The translations under genes and the position numbers were made by a program. From a virus: a stretch of 46,865 nucleotides of DNA. The notes under the pieces were generated by a model. It searched no databases. It saw only the letters and a list, made by a program, of their open reading frames with translations, and was not told the origin of the DNA. Numbering within the stretch: position 1 is the stretch's first letter; every line of letters begins with the position of its first letter. Below are positions 7,866-14,927 of this stretch, in pieces. Location: positions 1-46,865 of the IMG/VR virus record IMGVR_UViG_3300029923_000033; one strand, written 5' to 3'.

Positions 7866-8137
7866 AAACATTACATAACATACTTAGCTTAAAAACAGAT
7901 GTTACTTCTGATCACGGATTCAGACCGTTAAATTCGCCTCAATCACTCAATCACTGCGGCAATGGTATTTACAATATAATTGAGAATCCAAAAACCGATC
8001 TGGTAAGTACCGATATACTTAAATATATTGAGTTACTTGAAAACAATTCATTTGCTGGATGGACAGAAGACGAAGAAAAAGGCTATCGCACTGCTTGTGA
8101 ATCAATTGCTGAAAAAATTAAAAAGTTGAAGAAATGA
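7862..8137 (+). CDS. Hypothetical protein, 91 aa
   Basis: The start ATG 7862 is chosen over an upstream in-frame codon because it forms the ATGA overlap with the preceding stop, used repeatedly in this region. The protein starts MKTLHNILSLKTDV and ends in a charged helix (DEEKGYRTACESIAEKIKKL). No family is recognised. Confidence 0.72.
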   Translation: MKTLHNILSLKTDVTSDHGFRPLNSPQSLNHCGNGIYNIIENPKTDLVSTDILKYIELLENNSFAGWTEDEEKGYRTACESIAEKIKKLKK

Positions 8138-8400
8138 AATTAACATCGGTACAACAAAATATTATCTCAAAAATGAGAGAAGGCTATGAATTAGGTCATT
8201 TTCGTGGCGTTACAAAGTCATTCTACTCAATTCAAAAAGGCGGATGCGGAAAGGGTGGAGCAACTGTAAATATTACATTTCCGACATTTGCCGCACTTAG
8301 AAGTATGAATTTAATTCAGCCATTCGGAGTTAATACGTTTAGCCTTTCAAGATATGAACTATCTGAACTAGGTAAGACAGTTTTATTGAATTTGTTGTAA
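8134..8400 (+). CDS. Small winged-helix-like protein, 88 aa
   Basis: The pattern QQNIISKMREGYELG … FPTFAALRSMNLIQPF … YELSELGKTVL resembles compact winged-helix proteins in phages: a recognition helix (about 48-60) followed by a wing with Tyr-x-Leu-x-x-x-Gly. This suggests DNA binding, perhaps transcriptional control. ATGA overlap with the upstream gene. The next promoter starts within its stop region. Confidence 0.6.
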   Translation: MKLTSVQQNIISKMREGYELGHFRGVTKSFYSIQKGGCGKGGATVNITFPTFAALRSMNLIQPFGVNTFSLSRYELSELGKTVLLNLL

Positions 8401-8424
8401 CCTTTTTTATTTCTGTACGTATAA
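8395..8424 (+). promoter_or_regulatory. Early-type promoter
   Basis: TTGTAACC at 8395 and CGTATAA at 8418, followed by GTAATAAA. Drives the gene at 8443. Confidence 0.88.
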
Positions 8425-8442
8425 GTAATAAAGATATAAATC

Positions 8443-8673
8443 ATGAGACTATTCAACTGGCTTAAAAACTTAGGTAAATCAAAAAAGAAAGACGCTGATA
8501 CTGATCAAATATCTGGCTGTTATAACAGAAGCGCATGCAAATGCGGAAAACAGGGTTATTATGTCACCGTTTATAACGACCATAAATTAGCCAATGGATT
8601 TCCCTATACTGAAACTCTTTGTTTAGACTGTATGAAAGTACTTTGCGACAGAGGATGCGTGGTTGCCTTATGA
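8443..8673 (+). CDS. Small Cys-rich zinc-binding-like protein, 76 aa
   Basis: After a basic leader (LKNLGKSKKKD) the protein shows ACKCGKQGYYVTVYND … TLCLDCMKVLC, a CxC…CxxC pattern of a zinc ribbon. Role unknown. Its stop overlaps the next start (ATGA). Confidence 0.7.
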   Translation: MRLFNWLKNLGKSKKKDADTDQISGCYNRSACKCGKQGYYVTVYNDHKLANGFPYTETLCLDCMKVLCDRGCVVAL

Positions 8674-8858
8674 AAGACCTATATAAAATGTCTGGATTCA
8701 AATTTATCGGTATTGGCGGTATTAAATGCCCTTGTTGCGGCAATGGATTAACAAAGAAAGGTAGGCATAAAGCTACTAAGCATATGTTTTCGAGCCTAAG
8801 ACGATCTGTTTTAAAACGCTTAACATTTAAAGAAATTCGTGATGAAACAGATAATTAA
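8670..8858 (+). CDS. Small basic protein with CxxC, 62 aa
   Basis: The start at ATG 8670 is chosen for its ATGA overlap. KCPCCGNGL (about 20-28) is a half zinc knuckle; the rest is strongly basic (KKGRHKATKHMF, RRSVLKRL), suggesting nucleic-acid contact. The 17-bp overlap with the next gene continues the chain. Confidence 0.65.
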   Translation: MKDLYKMSGFKFIGIGGIKCPCCGNGLTKKGRHKATKHMFSSLRRSVLKRLTFKEIRDETDN

Positions 8859-9039
8859 ATACCATCTTGAATATAAACCAGTACTATCGTTTACACTCGT
8901 AGACGTGCCTGACGAGCCAGTTGTAATGGAAATGCAGCAATTCTTATTTAATTCAGATCAAATTGACAAAATAAATGCCCTTATAGCCGAAATGAATGAA
9001 TCATTAATGGCTGCGGCAATAATACCTTTAAAATATTAA
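8842..9039 (+). CDS. Hypothetical protein, 65 aa
   Basis: ATG 8842 is preferred to GTG 8839. An N-terminal beta hairpin (KQIIKYHLEYKPVLSFTLVDV) is followed by an acidic helix (QIDKINALIAEMNESLMAAA). No family is recognised. Confidence 0.65.
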   Translation: MKQIIKYHLEYKPVLSFTLVDVPDEPVVMEMQQFLFNSDQIDKINALIAEMNESLMAAAIIPLKY

Positions 9040-9043
9040 AAAA

Positions 9044-9481
9044 ATGATAAGAGAAGACAATTTACTATTTAGACTTGAATGTGAACGACGCATTCCGAAA
9101 TACATTAGAGTTGATGGCATTAGCTATAGGCTTCACTGTATTAAACAATTTCACATAATATCATACGTGGAATATGACGGCGAAAAAAACAACTATAATA
9201 AGCAATTGCCTAAGAGTTATTATCATAATCATGAAATGACGTCGTCAGAAGCTATTGATAAATTTATTAATAGGCTTCAATCAATTCACTATGAGGTGCT
9301 TGATGAAATTGTTTCGAGAGATAAAACATTCCTGAGAGAGCTTACAGAGCTTATCAACAAGTACAGCAAAGAGAATGATAGCAATACGCCTGATTACATT
9401 TTGGCTGAGTATATGATTAATGCTCTGAATGCCTTCAATATAGCAAAGAATACTATTGACGAACGTAATGCCAGAGGATAA
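9044..9481 (+). CDS. Conserved phage protein with SNTPDYILAEY motif, 145 aa
   Basis: The last 50 residues (FLRELTELINKYSKEN then SNTPDYILAEYMINALNAF) match a helical module found near the C-terminus of many small phage and prophage proteins of unknown function. The N-terminal part is beta-rich (RIPKYIRVDGISYRLHC). The stop/start junction with the next gene is TAATG. Confidence 0.8.
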   Translation: MIREDNLLFRLECERRIPKYIRVDGISYRLHCIKQFHIISYVEYDGEKNNYNKQLPKSYYHNHEMTSSEAIDKFINRLQSIHYEVLDEIVSRDKTFLRELTELINKYSKENDSNTPDYILAEYMINALNAFNIAKNTIDERNARG

Positions 9482-9693
9482 TGTCATATAAAAACAAAGA
9501 CGAACTACGCTTATTAAAAGGTAAAGTAGGTATATTTTATAATTATGGTAATGAGAAAGCCCTTGTTATTGGAAAGCTTAATAGTGTCACAGCTAATGGT
9601 AAATGTGAAAATGAGGACGATGTTTATTTTGATGAATTTGAACCGAAATCTAAAGAGCAATTACTAAAGTTGGTATATTTACTATTTAAATAA
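9481..9693 (+). CDS. Hypothetical protein, 70 aa
   Basis: Small beta-rich protein (LLKGKVGIFYNYGNEKALVIGKLNSV) followed by an acidic stretch (ENEDDVYFDEFEPK). It could be a small barrel. After it comes a weak 5-bp hairpin (CCGTT/AACGG, 9694-9708) and T-run, possibly a weak terminator. Confidence 0.68.
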   Translation: MSYKNKDELRLLKGKVGIFYNYGNEKALVIGKLNSVTANGKCENEDDVYFDEFEPKSKEQLLKLVYLLFK

Positions 9694-9731
9694 CCGTTGA
9701 GATAAACGGATAGTGCATACAAATTTTTTAA

Positions 9732-10268
9732 ATGCCGAGATTAAAGAAAACACCAGTAAAATCAAAAACAAAAGTAGTATCGTTAATTGAAATGGAAGAG
9801 TCTATTGCCAAAATGTTCGGCATTAGAACAAACATAATCGTACCAAATATCTCATGGGGTCTCAATGGCATGCATGAGTGTGATTTACTTATAGTTAGAC
9901 CATCAGGTTACGCTATAGAGGTTGAAATTAAGCGATCTAAGTCAGACCTTAAAGCCGATTTCAAAAAGAAACATGATCACTCTGACACAAGGATTCAAAA
10001 GTTTTATTATGCTTTACCAGAAGAATTACTGGCTACTTGCATTGAACTAATACCAGCTAGATGCGGAATTATTACGGTGTCTAAATTGAGAAGCACAGTG
10101 ATTGCAAAGATGCACAGAGACATACCAGCAGGTAAATGCCGAAAGCTTACAGATGATGAAATGTTTAAAGTGGCAAAATTGGGCGTAATGAGGGTATGGA
10201 ATCTTAAACGAAAGCTTGCCGTTGTGAATGATAAGCTTGATGAATTAAATTTTATTAAGATATTGTAA
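9732..10268 (+). CDS. MmcB-like PD-(D/E)xK nuclease-fold protein
   Basis: 178 residues. CDLLIVRPSGYAIEVEIKRSKSD contains the arrangement D…ExEIK (around residues 46-60) typical of restriction-endonuclease-like proteins of the MmcB type. The following KADFKKKH and FYYALPEELL also match that family. MmcB proteins are linked to DNA damage response in bacteria, but the phage role is unknown. There is no early-type promoter immediately upstream; it probably relies on read-through. Confidence 0.72.
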   Translation: MPRLKKTPVKSKTKVVSLIEMEESIAKMFGIRTNIIVPNISWGLNGMHECDLLIVRPSGYAIEVEIKRSKSDLKADFKKKHDHSDTRIQKFYYALPEELLATCIELIPARCGIITVSKLRSTVIAKMHRDIPAGKCRKLTDDEMFKVAKLGVMRVWNLKRKLAVVNDKLDELNFIKIL

Positions 10269-10292
10269 CCTTTTGAGAGTTTTAACGTATAA
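10263..10292 (+). promoter_or_regulatory. Early-type promoter
   Basis: TTGTAACC at 10263 overlaps the stop of the MmcB-like gene; CGTATAA at 10286. Drives 10316 and the gene at 10539. Confidence 0.87.
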
Positions 10293-10315
10293 CATTGAAA
10301 CAAATATAATAAAAT

Positions 10316-10531
10316 ATGAAAAATTCAATTACTTTAAATGCTGTAGAAATACAGTCTGGTTTATCAAGGGTTAAGTTAGCCGAAGGTCTAATTTCACAAT
10401 TACCTGTAAATCATGATAGTAGAAACACATGGTTATTAAACTATGGTACGAGCTTAAAGGCTACTCAAATGCGAATAGAGAGGGATTTAGGGTTTGACTT
10501 GGAAACCGAAAGTTGCGAAATCACAAAATAA
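10316..10531 (+). CDS. Hypothetical protein, 71 aa
   Basis: Compact helical protein (VEIQSGLSRVKLAEGLISQLP … LNYGTSLKATQMRIERDLGF). The VEIQSGLSRVKLAEGLI segment could be a helix-turn-helix, but this is weak. It sits 7 bp before the glutathionylspermidine-synthase-like gene. Confidence 0.7.
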   Translation: MKNSITLNAVEIQSGLSRVKLAEGLISQLPVNHDSRNTWLLNYGTSLKATQMRIERDLGFDLETESCEITK

Positions 10532-10538
10532 GTATTAA

Positions 10539-11672
10539 ATGAAACGAATTAGCATTGATCCACGTGTAGATTACATAAAGAAACTGGAAGCAATTTCCTT
10601 TAATTTTCACTCTCTAGGCGGAGTATATTGGGATGAATCAGCTTACTATGCATTTAACATGCGACAGGTTGACGAGCTTGAAAAGGCTACCAATGACTTA
10701 TATGAAATGATGCTTACTGCCGTTCAATATGTTATTGACAATAAGCTTTACAAAAAACTACGCATTGACAGCACTTTGATTCCATTGATTGAGCAGTCAT
10801 GGGAAGATGAACATCCTAGCGTATATGGTCGTTTTGACTTTGGCTACGATGGTATTAATGCACCAAAAATGCTTGAATTCAATGCAGATACGCCAACGTC
10901 ATTATACGAAGGCTCTGTTGTTCAATGGCATTGGATGCAAGAAGTCTTCAAAGACAAAGATCAGTTTAACTCGATTCATGAAAAATTGATTGAGTATTGG
11001 AAAAGTTGCTTAAGCTATTTTGCCGATGAAACTGTATACTTTACATCTGCCGACACAATCGAAGACTTTACAACTGTTGAGTATCTTCGTGACACATGTT
11101 CACAAGCTGGCTTAAGTACGAAATTCATTGACATTAAGGACATTGGATGGGACAATGATAACGAAATTTTTGTTGATCTGGATGGTAACAATATCGTGAA
11201 TATCTTTAAGCTTTATCCTTGGGAATGGCTGATCGACGAAGAATTTGGTAAAAATATTTTGGTCGAGAGTGAAAATACCATTTGGTTCGAGCCAGCTTGG
11301 AAATCAATTTTGAGTAATAAAGGAATTTTGCCTATCTTATGGCAGTTGTTTCCCAATCATCCAAATCTATTGCCAGCATATTTCGATTCTTCTCATGGTA
11401 TGAGAGATTACGTTGAGAAGCCAATTTACTCACGTGAAGGTGCAAATGTAACAATCTATCGTGAAGGCACTATCGTTGAGTCAACAGATGGCGATTACGG
11501 CGACGAAGGGTTTATCTATCAGGAATTCTATCAGTTACCATGTTTCAATGGTAATTATCCAATCATTGGAAGTTGGGTTATCGGCGGAGAAAGTGCTGGA
11601 ATGGGAATTAGAGAATGTAAAACCCTTATCACGGATAACCAAAGCAGATTTTTACCTCACGTCATAATTTAA
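10539..11672 (+). CDS. Glutathionylspermidine synthase-like ATP-grasp enzyme
   Basis: 377 residues. The family pattern is clear: YWDESAYYAF (30-39), GRFDFGYDG, LEFNADTPTSL, then VQWHWMQEV, and near the C-terminus KPIYSREGANV and a closing GGESAGMGIREC. Members join glutathione to spermidine or act on related amine/peptide substrates using ATP. There is no amidase domain, so it resembles the synthase-only branch of bacterial genomes and large phages. Its substrate here cannot be read from sequence; modification of a peptide, polyamine or cell-wall component are all possible. Confidence 0.88.
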   Translation: MKRISIDPRVDYIKKLEAISFNFHSLGGVYWDESAYYAFNMRQVDELEKATNDLYEMMLTAVQYVIDNKLYKKLRIDSTLIPLIEQSWEDEHPSVYGRFDFGYDGINAPKMLEFNADTPTSLYEGSVVQWHWMQEVFKDKDQFNSIHEKLIEYWKSCLSYFADETVYFTSADTIEDFTTVEYLRDTCSQAGLSTKFIDIKDIGWDNDNEIFVDLDGNNIVNIFKLYPWEWLIDEEFGKNILVESENTIWFEPAWKSILSNKGILPILWQLFPNHPNLLPAYFDSSHGMRDYVEKPIYSREGANVTIYREGTIVESTDGDYGDEGFIYQEFYQLPCFNGNYPIIGSWVIGGESAGMGIRECKTLITDNQSRFLPHVII

Positions 11673-11677
11673 TCGTC

Positions 11678-12037
11678 ATGAGAATTAAAGTTACAGCGAG
11701 TAATATTGCCGATATCCAGAAATATCTTGGCAAGCATCTTATATTTACCAACATGATTGTTCTTTTTGACAATCTGGTATTTGAAAAGGTCGAAAAAAAA
11801 GGTAAAATATTGGGTTTTATACCTGATAACACTATCGAATACGTGATAACAAATTTAAATGTTACGTATTATGATCATATCGAAGGCGGATTATGCAGTG
11901 GAATGGCAAATCGTGATTTTTTAGAAAAGCTATTATTCTACTATGACTTCGACGATAGAAGAAAAGACTATCTGAAAATGGTATGTCAATTTGAAGCTTT
12001 TAACAAATTAAAACAAAATTCATGTCAAAAAAAGTAA
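11678..12037 (+). CDS. Hypothetical protein, paralogue 1 of a tandem pair
   Basis: 119 residues. It aligns over most of its length with the next protein: (Y/I)xGK(H/R)xxxxxxIxxF … IEYVITNLNVTYY versus YLIELTASYVV, then LLFYYDFDDRRKDYLKM versus LFFLDLDACRKKYLKF. The two genes overlap by 16 bp and probably arose by tandem duplication. Function unknown. Confidence 0.75.
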   Translation: MRIKVTASNIADIQKYLGKHLIFTNMIVLFDNLVFEKVEKKGKILGFIPDNTIEYVITNLNVTYYDHIEGGLCSGMANRDFLEKLLFYYDFDDRRKDYLKMVCQFEAFNKLKQNSCQKK

Positions 12038-12369
12038 CTGATAAACAATTTGAAGCATTAAATGCTATCATTGGCAAACGAATTTTGATTGGCGATTTCA
12101 TATACGTCTTTACAAAACCTGTATATGAATTAGTATCTGAAAGACAAGGTTTCCTACGCCAATTCAATCTGCAAAGGTATCTTATTGAGCTTACAGCATC
12201 TTATGTTGTTCGATCTGATGGTAGCACTATAGAAGATCAGTCTCTTAGCGATTCATCATTAAAAATGTTATTTTTTCTCGACTTGGATGCTTGCCGTAAA
12301 AAGTACTTGAAATTCGAAACGCAATATATGGCAATGGAAAAGCAATTTAATGCCTTAAATCAAAAATAA
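12022..12369 (+). CDS. Hypothetical protein, paralogue 2 of a tandem pair
   Basis: 115 residues, related to the upstream protein. The pair shares a beta-rich N-terminal half and a C-terminal helix with the pattern FxxDxxxRKxYLKxxxQ(F/Y)xA. Sequence divergence is high, so the duplication is old or selection is relaxed. Function unknown. Confidence 0.75.
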   Translation: MSKKVTDKQFEALNAIIGKRILIGDFIYVFTKPVYELVSERQGFLRQFNLQRYLIELTASYVVRSDGSTIEDQSLSDSSLKMLFFLDLDACRKKYLKFETQYMAMEKQFNALNQK

Positions 12370-12379
12370 TCGCATTAAT

Positions 12380-12409
12380 TTGTAACATTTTAAAAGTTAT
12401 ATCGTATAA
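12380..12409 (+). promoter_or_regulatory. Early-type promoter
   Basis: TTGTAACA at 12380 and CGTATAA at 12403; drives the lipoprotein pair. GCATTAA directly precedes the box, as at the terminator/promoter fusions, but the left stem arm is missing. Confidence 0.85.
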
Positions 12410-12433
12410 TTATTAAATTAAAACAAATAAAGT

Positions 12434-12790
12434 ATGAAACGATTTTTATTTATCGTGAGCTTGATGATTGCATTCGTCGCTTGCGAAGATCAGAAGCCTC
12501 TTGAAGGAGCACAAATGGTACGTGATGTTAAATCATCAATTTTTACGACGGTTCAAACAAGGCACATTTCGGGCTTTGATATTCGTACCACAACCGATAC
12601 CATTCATAATGAACAGGGTATGGTTGTGAAAATTATCTCGCATCTTGACACAATTCCTCAAATGGGCATCACTAAAGACACTTTGAATACAGGTCGAAAG
12701 TATGTTGATGCCGAAGGCGATGAATACGAAAAAGACACGGTTATTGTGCATCCTAGGGATTATCAAATGTATATCTCTGTAAAAAATTAA
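12434..12790 (+). CDS. Putative lipoprotein, 118 aa
   Basis: Signal peptide MKRFLFIVSLMIAFVAC ends in a lipobox-like FVAC with Cys17, then an acidic mature domain (EDQKPLEG…). Acidic residues right after the Cys are typical of exported surface lipoproteins in Bacteroidota, so surface display is possible. The mature region has strands (FDIRTTTDTIHNE, VVKIISHLDT). No family is recognised. A partner lipoprotein gene begins 3 bp later. Confidence 0.78.
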   Translation: MKRFLFIVSLMIAFVACEDQKPLEGAQMVRDVKSSIFTTVQTRHISGFDIRTTTDTIHNEQGMVVKIISHLDTIPQMGITKDTLNTGRKYVDAEGDEYEKDTVIVHPRDYQMYISVKN

Positions 12791-12793
12791 AGG

Positions 12794-13174
12794 ATGAAAA
12801 AGAGTAAAGTAATTACTATTGGCTTGTTAGCTTTGTCCATTGCGGCTTGCACAAGTCACGAAAAGAAACAACGTCAAACAGTTAATGAACAAGGACAACC
12901 TGTTTATTATGTTGACAATGGACAAGGTTATCAGCATGGTGGTATATCGCCTTTCTGGATTTTCTACGCATATCATATGGGTTCTATGGGCAGAGTTAGT
13001 TCTTACCCTACTTATGTTCATCGTAGCAGCGGAAGAAATGGCTCATACCATATGACCTCAAATGGTCAACGATCAACGTTTTCAAGGTCAACATCTGTTT
13101 CGAGAAGCGGTATTGCAAAAAGTGGAATATCTCGTGGCGGATTTGGAAGCTCTGGACACTCGGCTACATCATAG
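12794..13174 (+). CDS. Putative lipoprotein, Ser/Gly-rich, 126 aa
   Basis: Signal peptide with lipobox SIAAC (Cys19). The mature chain holds an aromatic patch (SPFWIFYAYHMGSMG) followed by a Ser/Gly/Arg-rich low-complexity tail to the end (RSTFSRSTSVSRSG…). The tail resembles small phage proteins of the cell envelope. With its neighbour it could alter the host surface, for example in superinfection exclusion (inference). Confidence 0.78.
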   Translation: MKKSKVITIGLLALSIAACTSHEKKQRQTVNEQGQPVYYVDNGQGYQHGGISPFWIFYAYHMGSMGRVSSYPTYVHRSSGRNGSYHMTSNGQRSTFSRSTSVSRSGIAKSGISRGGFGSSGHSATS

Positions 13175-13180
13175 TCTGAT

Positions 13181-13211
13181 AAAAAAGGTTGCATTATTTG
13201 TAACCTTTTTT
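13181..13211 (+). terminator. Terminator overlapping the next promoter
   Basis: AAAAAAGGTT (13181-13190) pairs with AACCTTTTTT (13202-13211). The right arm is shared with the TTGTAACC box of the next promoter, as at 6622 and 23078. Confidence 0.87.
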
Positions 13212-13227
13212 AAAATACAACGTATAA
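13198..13227 (+). promoter_or_regulatory. Early-type promoter
   Basis: TTGTAACC at 13198 and CGTATAA at 13221. Its position shows that the following gene starts at ATG 13251 rather than at any upstream in-frame codon. Confidence 0.88.
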
Positions 13228-13250
13228 GTAATAAATTAAAACATTATATC

Positions 13251-13688
13251 ATGTCAGTAAAAATTCAGATCAACAGTGTTGAAGCACTTGAAAGACTTAT
13301 CGGTGGAAACACTGAAATCGAAATCGAATTAAGACAATCAGTCGTTGAAAATTTTATGAAAAAGCATATCAATGCAATTGCCAACAGCAAGGTGTCGGCG
13401 GCAGTTACCAAAGACGTTTTGGCTGAATTGATTGTTCCAGCAAAAGATTACAGAAGTTCTGAATCACTTACTGCAAAAGCCAAAGACTTGTTACACAATA
13501 CAATCGATTACCAATTCAAAACAATTTTGAACGAAGCACTTGATAAATATTTGACAGATACTGGAATTGATACACTTATTAAAGAAAAGGCTTCTTACAT
13601 TGCTGAAACTTTAACAAACGCCAGAATTGACGAAAGATTTGACAGACAAGTTGACGCTGAAATAAAAAAGAGATTAGGCTTGAAATAA
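13251..13688 (+). CDS. Hypothetical helical protein, 145 aa
   Basis: The frame is open further upstream, but the promoter and terminator fix the start at ATG 13251 (MSVKIQINSVEALERL). The protein has one strand then long charged helices, some repeated in character (TDTGIDTLIKEKASYIAETL, ARIDERFDRQVDAEIKKRL). This suggests a coiled-coil structural or scaffold-like role. No family is recognised. It is the last gene before the RNA locus. Confidence 0.75.
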   Translation: MSVKIQINSVEALERLIGGNTEIEIELRQSVVENFMKKHINAIANSKVSAAVTKDVLAELIVPAKDYRSSESLTAKAKDLLHNTIDYQFKTILNEALDKYLTDTGIDTLIKEKASYIAETLTNARIDERFDRQVDAEIKKRLGLK

Positions 13689-13698
13689 TTGCTTATTT

Positions 13699-13728
13699 TT
13701 GTAACCTTTTCAAAGTTTCAACGTATAA
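13699..13728 (+). promoter_or_regulatory. Early-type promoter of the RNA locus
   Basis: TTGTAACC at 13699 and CGTATAA at 13722. The first RNA element begins at 13763, with a boxA-like sequence between. Confidence 0.87.
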
Positions 13729-13739
13729 GTAGAAAATAA

Positions 13740-13750
13740 GTTCATTAAAA
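13740..13750 (+). promoter_or_regulatory. boxA-like element
   Basis: GTTCATTAAAA resembles the boxA antitermination signal of rRNA leaders (GCTCTTTAA core). Related copies occur at 14297, 15086 and 16315, each before noncoding RNA. Confidence 0.45.
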
Positions 13751-13762
13751 CATTTAAGATAT

Positions 13763-13838
13763 GGCGGATTTTAGCTCAGTTCGGTAGAGCAGCCCAGCAA
13801 GGCAGGTCACTGGTTCGAATCCTTTACGTCCGCCGCCA
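13763..13838 (+). tRNA. Degenerate tRNA-like RNA A
   Basis: GGCGGA (13763-13768) pairs with TCCGCC (13829-13834), followed by GCCA, which could be discriminator plus CCA. A D-arm GCTC/GAGC and a T-loop TTCGAAT are present. The T-stem is poor, and two extra nucleotides sit on each side of the acceptor. The anticodon plus variable region is 17 nt rather than 22 and cannot form a 5-bp stem with a 7-nt loop, so no anticodon can be assigned. It is either a decayed gene or a deliberate tRNA mimic. Confidence 0.6.
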
Positions 13839-13843
13839 CATTC

Positions 13844-13857
13844 GCATGGGAACATGC
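13844..13857 (+). ncRNA. GGAA-tetraloop hairpin in spacer
   Basis: GCATG-GGAA-CATGC. A related hairpin with a 7-bp stem lies at 14928-14945 in a homologous spacer. It may be an RNA processing or stability element between two tRNA-like units. Confidence 0.6.
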
Positions 13858-13915
13858 AAGTTATCCATAATAAAGCTGTAATAACATATGATAAAAGCAG
13901 TATAAAAGTGGATAT

Positions 13916-13989
13916 GCGAGATAGCTCAGGTCTGGTAAGAGCGTGCCCACACATGTGGGCAAGGTCAGGTGTTCAAATCATCTTCTCGC
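13916..13989 (+). tRNA. tRNA-like RNA B with closed anticodon hairpin
   Basis: Six acceptor pairs (GCGAGA/TCTCGC), a D-arm (GCTC/GAGC), a good T-arm (AGGTG/CATCT with loop TTCAAAT) and a downstream ACA are present. Where the anticodon arm should be there is a 7-bp GC-rich hairpin, TGCCCAC (13944-13950) with GTGGGCA (13955-13961), leaving only a 4-nt loop. The flanking pair at position 1-72 is T/T. It cannot decode in the normal way as written. Confidence 0.65.
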
Positions 13990-14010
13990 TACAAATTAAA
14001 ATTAAAAATA

Positions 14011-14292
14011 ATGGAAAAATATGAAGCTGGCAATACTCAGCCTGAGTTTATAGCTCTAAGAGAACAGATTTGCAATTCGTTGGCGAATTTAAATGACAAT
14101 TTAAGTACGATTAATAGTAGAATTGATCTTCTAAATTTTAATCCTATTATAAAAGAGCCACGTTGCGAGGAAGAAGCTGATAAAGGCAAAGGTACAAGTG
14201 CTATTGATAATCTCCAATACATTCTCGATGAAATCGACAGACTTATTGTCCTTACAAATACTTCGAGAACAAATATTTGTAGATTTATCTAA
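14011..14292 (+). CDS. Hypothetical protein within RNA locus, 93 aa
   Basis: ATG 14011 follows an A-rich stretch right after RNA B, and is preferred to an in-frame GTG inside that RNA. The protein is helical (LREQICNSLANLNDNLSTINSRIDLL) with an acidic middle and a second helix (AIDNLQYILDEIDRLIVL), probably an oligomeric coiled coil. No family is recognised. Confidence 0.7.
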   Translation: MEKYEAGNTQPEFIALREQICNSLANLNDNLSTINSRIDLLNFNPIIKEPRCEEEADKGKGTSAIDNLQYILDEIDRLIVLTNTSRTNICRFI

Positions 14293-14296
14293 TAAA

Positions 14297-14308
14297 GTTC
14301 ATTGAAAA
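14297..14308 (+). promoter_or_regulatory. boxA-like element
   Basis: GTTCATTGAAAA lies just after the stop of the gene at 14011 and before a 550-nt noncoding stretch. Confidence 0.45.
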
Positions 14309-14577
14309 TATTGTGAAAAGCGGCATCCGATTTTAGCGGCTGTGCGAGTCACATTAAGGCGGTAAACATGATTTAACATGTTGTAATTTATTACGGTTAT
14401 CCTACTGCCTTCGAAAATAAACTCTTTTGCTAAAAGCAAAACGACAGTATAAGTTACCTAAAGGTCAGTGTATAGACTGACGATTCAAGGGGTTTGGCGC
14501 AACCAGACTCAATCAAAACTTAGTAGCCTTAACATGGCTATGTACTGAGATCATGCAAAGATCGTGTTTTGTGGATA
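14309..14577 (+). ncRNA. Noncoding stretch with branched structures
   Basis: A 9-bp helix (14356-14364 with 14403-14411, one G-T pair) encloses two hairpins, AACATG/CATGTT and GTAA/TTAC, a cloverleaf-like fold of 56 nt. Downstream are further hairpins: TTTTGC/GCAAAA, GTCAGT/ACTGAC, GGTT/AACC and TAGCC/GGCTA. No open reading frame of note is present. The density of perfect stems is far above the rest of the window. Function unknown. Confidence 0.55.
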
Positions 14578-14645
14578 GATGGTATGGCACTTGAAAAAAT
14601 GCCGCTGTTAGCCATTACGTGATCGGTTAGATTCCGATTACCATT
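14578..14645 (+). tRNA. tRNA-like RNA X, 68 nt
   Basis: GATGGTA pairs with TACCATT, and directly stacked on it is a perfect T-arm ATCGG-TTAGATT-CCGAT. A D-like arm GGCA/TGCC has a 10-nt loop. The remaining region contains CTGTTAG, which looks like an Asn (GTT) loop, but the flanking sequence cannot form the stem. The anticodon plus variable region is 17 nt, 5 short of normal, as in RNAs A and D. Confidence 0.5.
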
Positions 14646-14669
14646 TCCTTGCAAGAACAAAAGAGATAG

Positions 14670-14738
14670 AAAAGGTTCTGAGGCTCAAACCTCATTGAAG
14701 TCGACGGATGATATGAGGACTTAATCTCAGACCTTTTT
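14670..14738 (+). terminator. Large hairpin with T-run, possible terminator
   Basis: AAAAGG plus TCTGAG (14670-14682, one bulged T) pair with CTCAGA plus CCTTTT (14726-14737), followed by T and G. A nested hairpin TGAGG/CCTCA lies inside. It may end transcription after RNA X, or be processed. If it terminates, boxA-type antitermination would be needed to reach the RNAs downstream. Confidence 0.45.
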
Positions 14739-14844
14739 GTTAAAATATTCGCAGGTATATCACGATACGTGCAAATTTGCTCTTTTATGACCAATGTCTA
14801 ATAACGTGATTGACGACAATAGGCTTAAAGAGTGTACAAAGGAA

Positions 14845-14912
14845 GTACCGTAGCTCAGTTGGATAGAGCGTCTTCTAACGAGGAAGGTCATAGGTTCGAA
14901 CCCTGTCGGTAT
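14845..14912 (+). tRNA. tRNA-like RNA C with 4-nt anticodon loop
   Basis: GTACCG/CGGTAT gives six acceptor pairs. The D-arm GCTC/GAGC and T-arm ATAGG/CCTGT with loop TTCGAAC are canonical. The anticodon region folds best as TCTTC-TAAC-GAGGA, a 5-bp stem with a 4-nt loop, three nucleotides short of a normal loop. Reading it as Arg (ACG) would need A at position 33 instead of U and would leave only a 2-nt variable region. The pair at position 1-72 is A/A. Length 68 nt before the 3' AACA. Confidence 0.65.
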
Positions 14913-14927
14913 AACAATTATGATACC

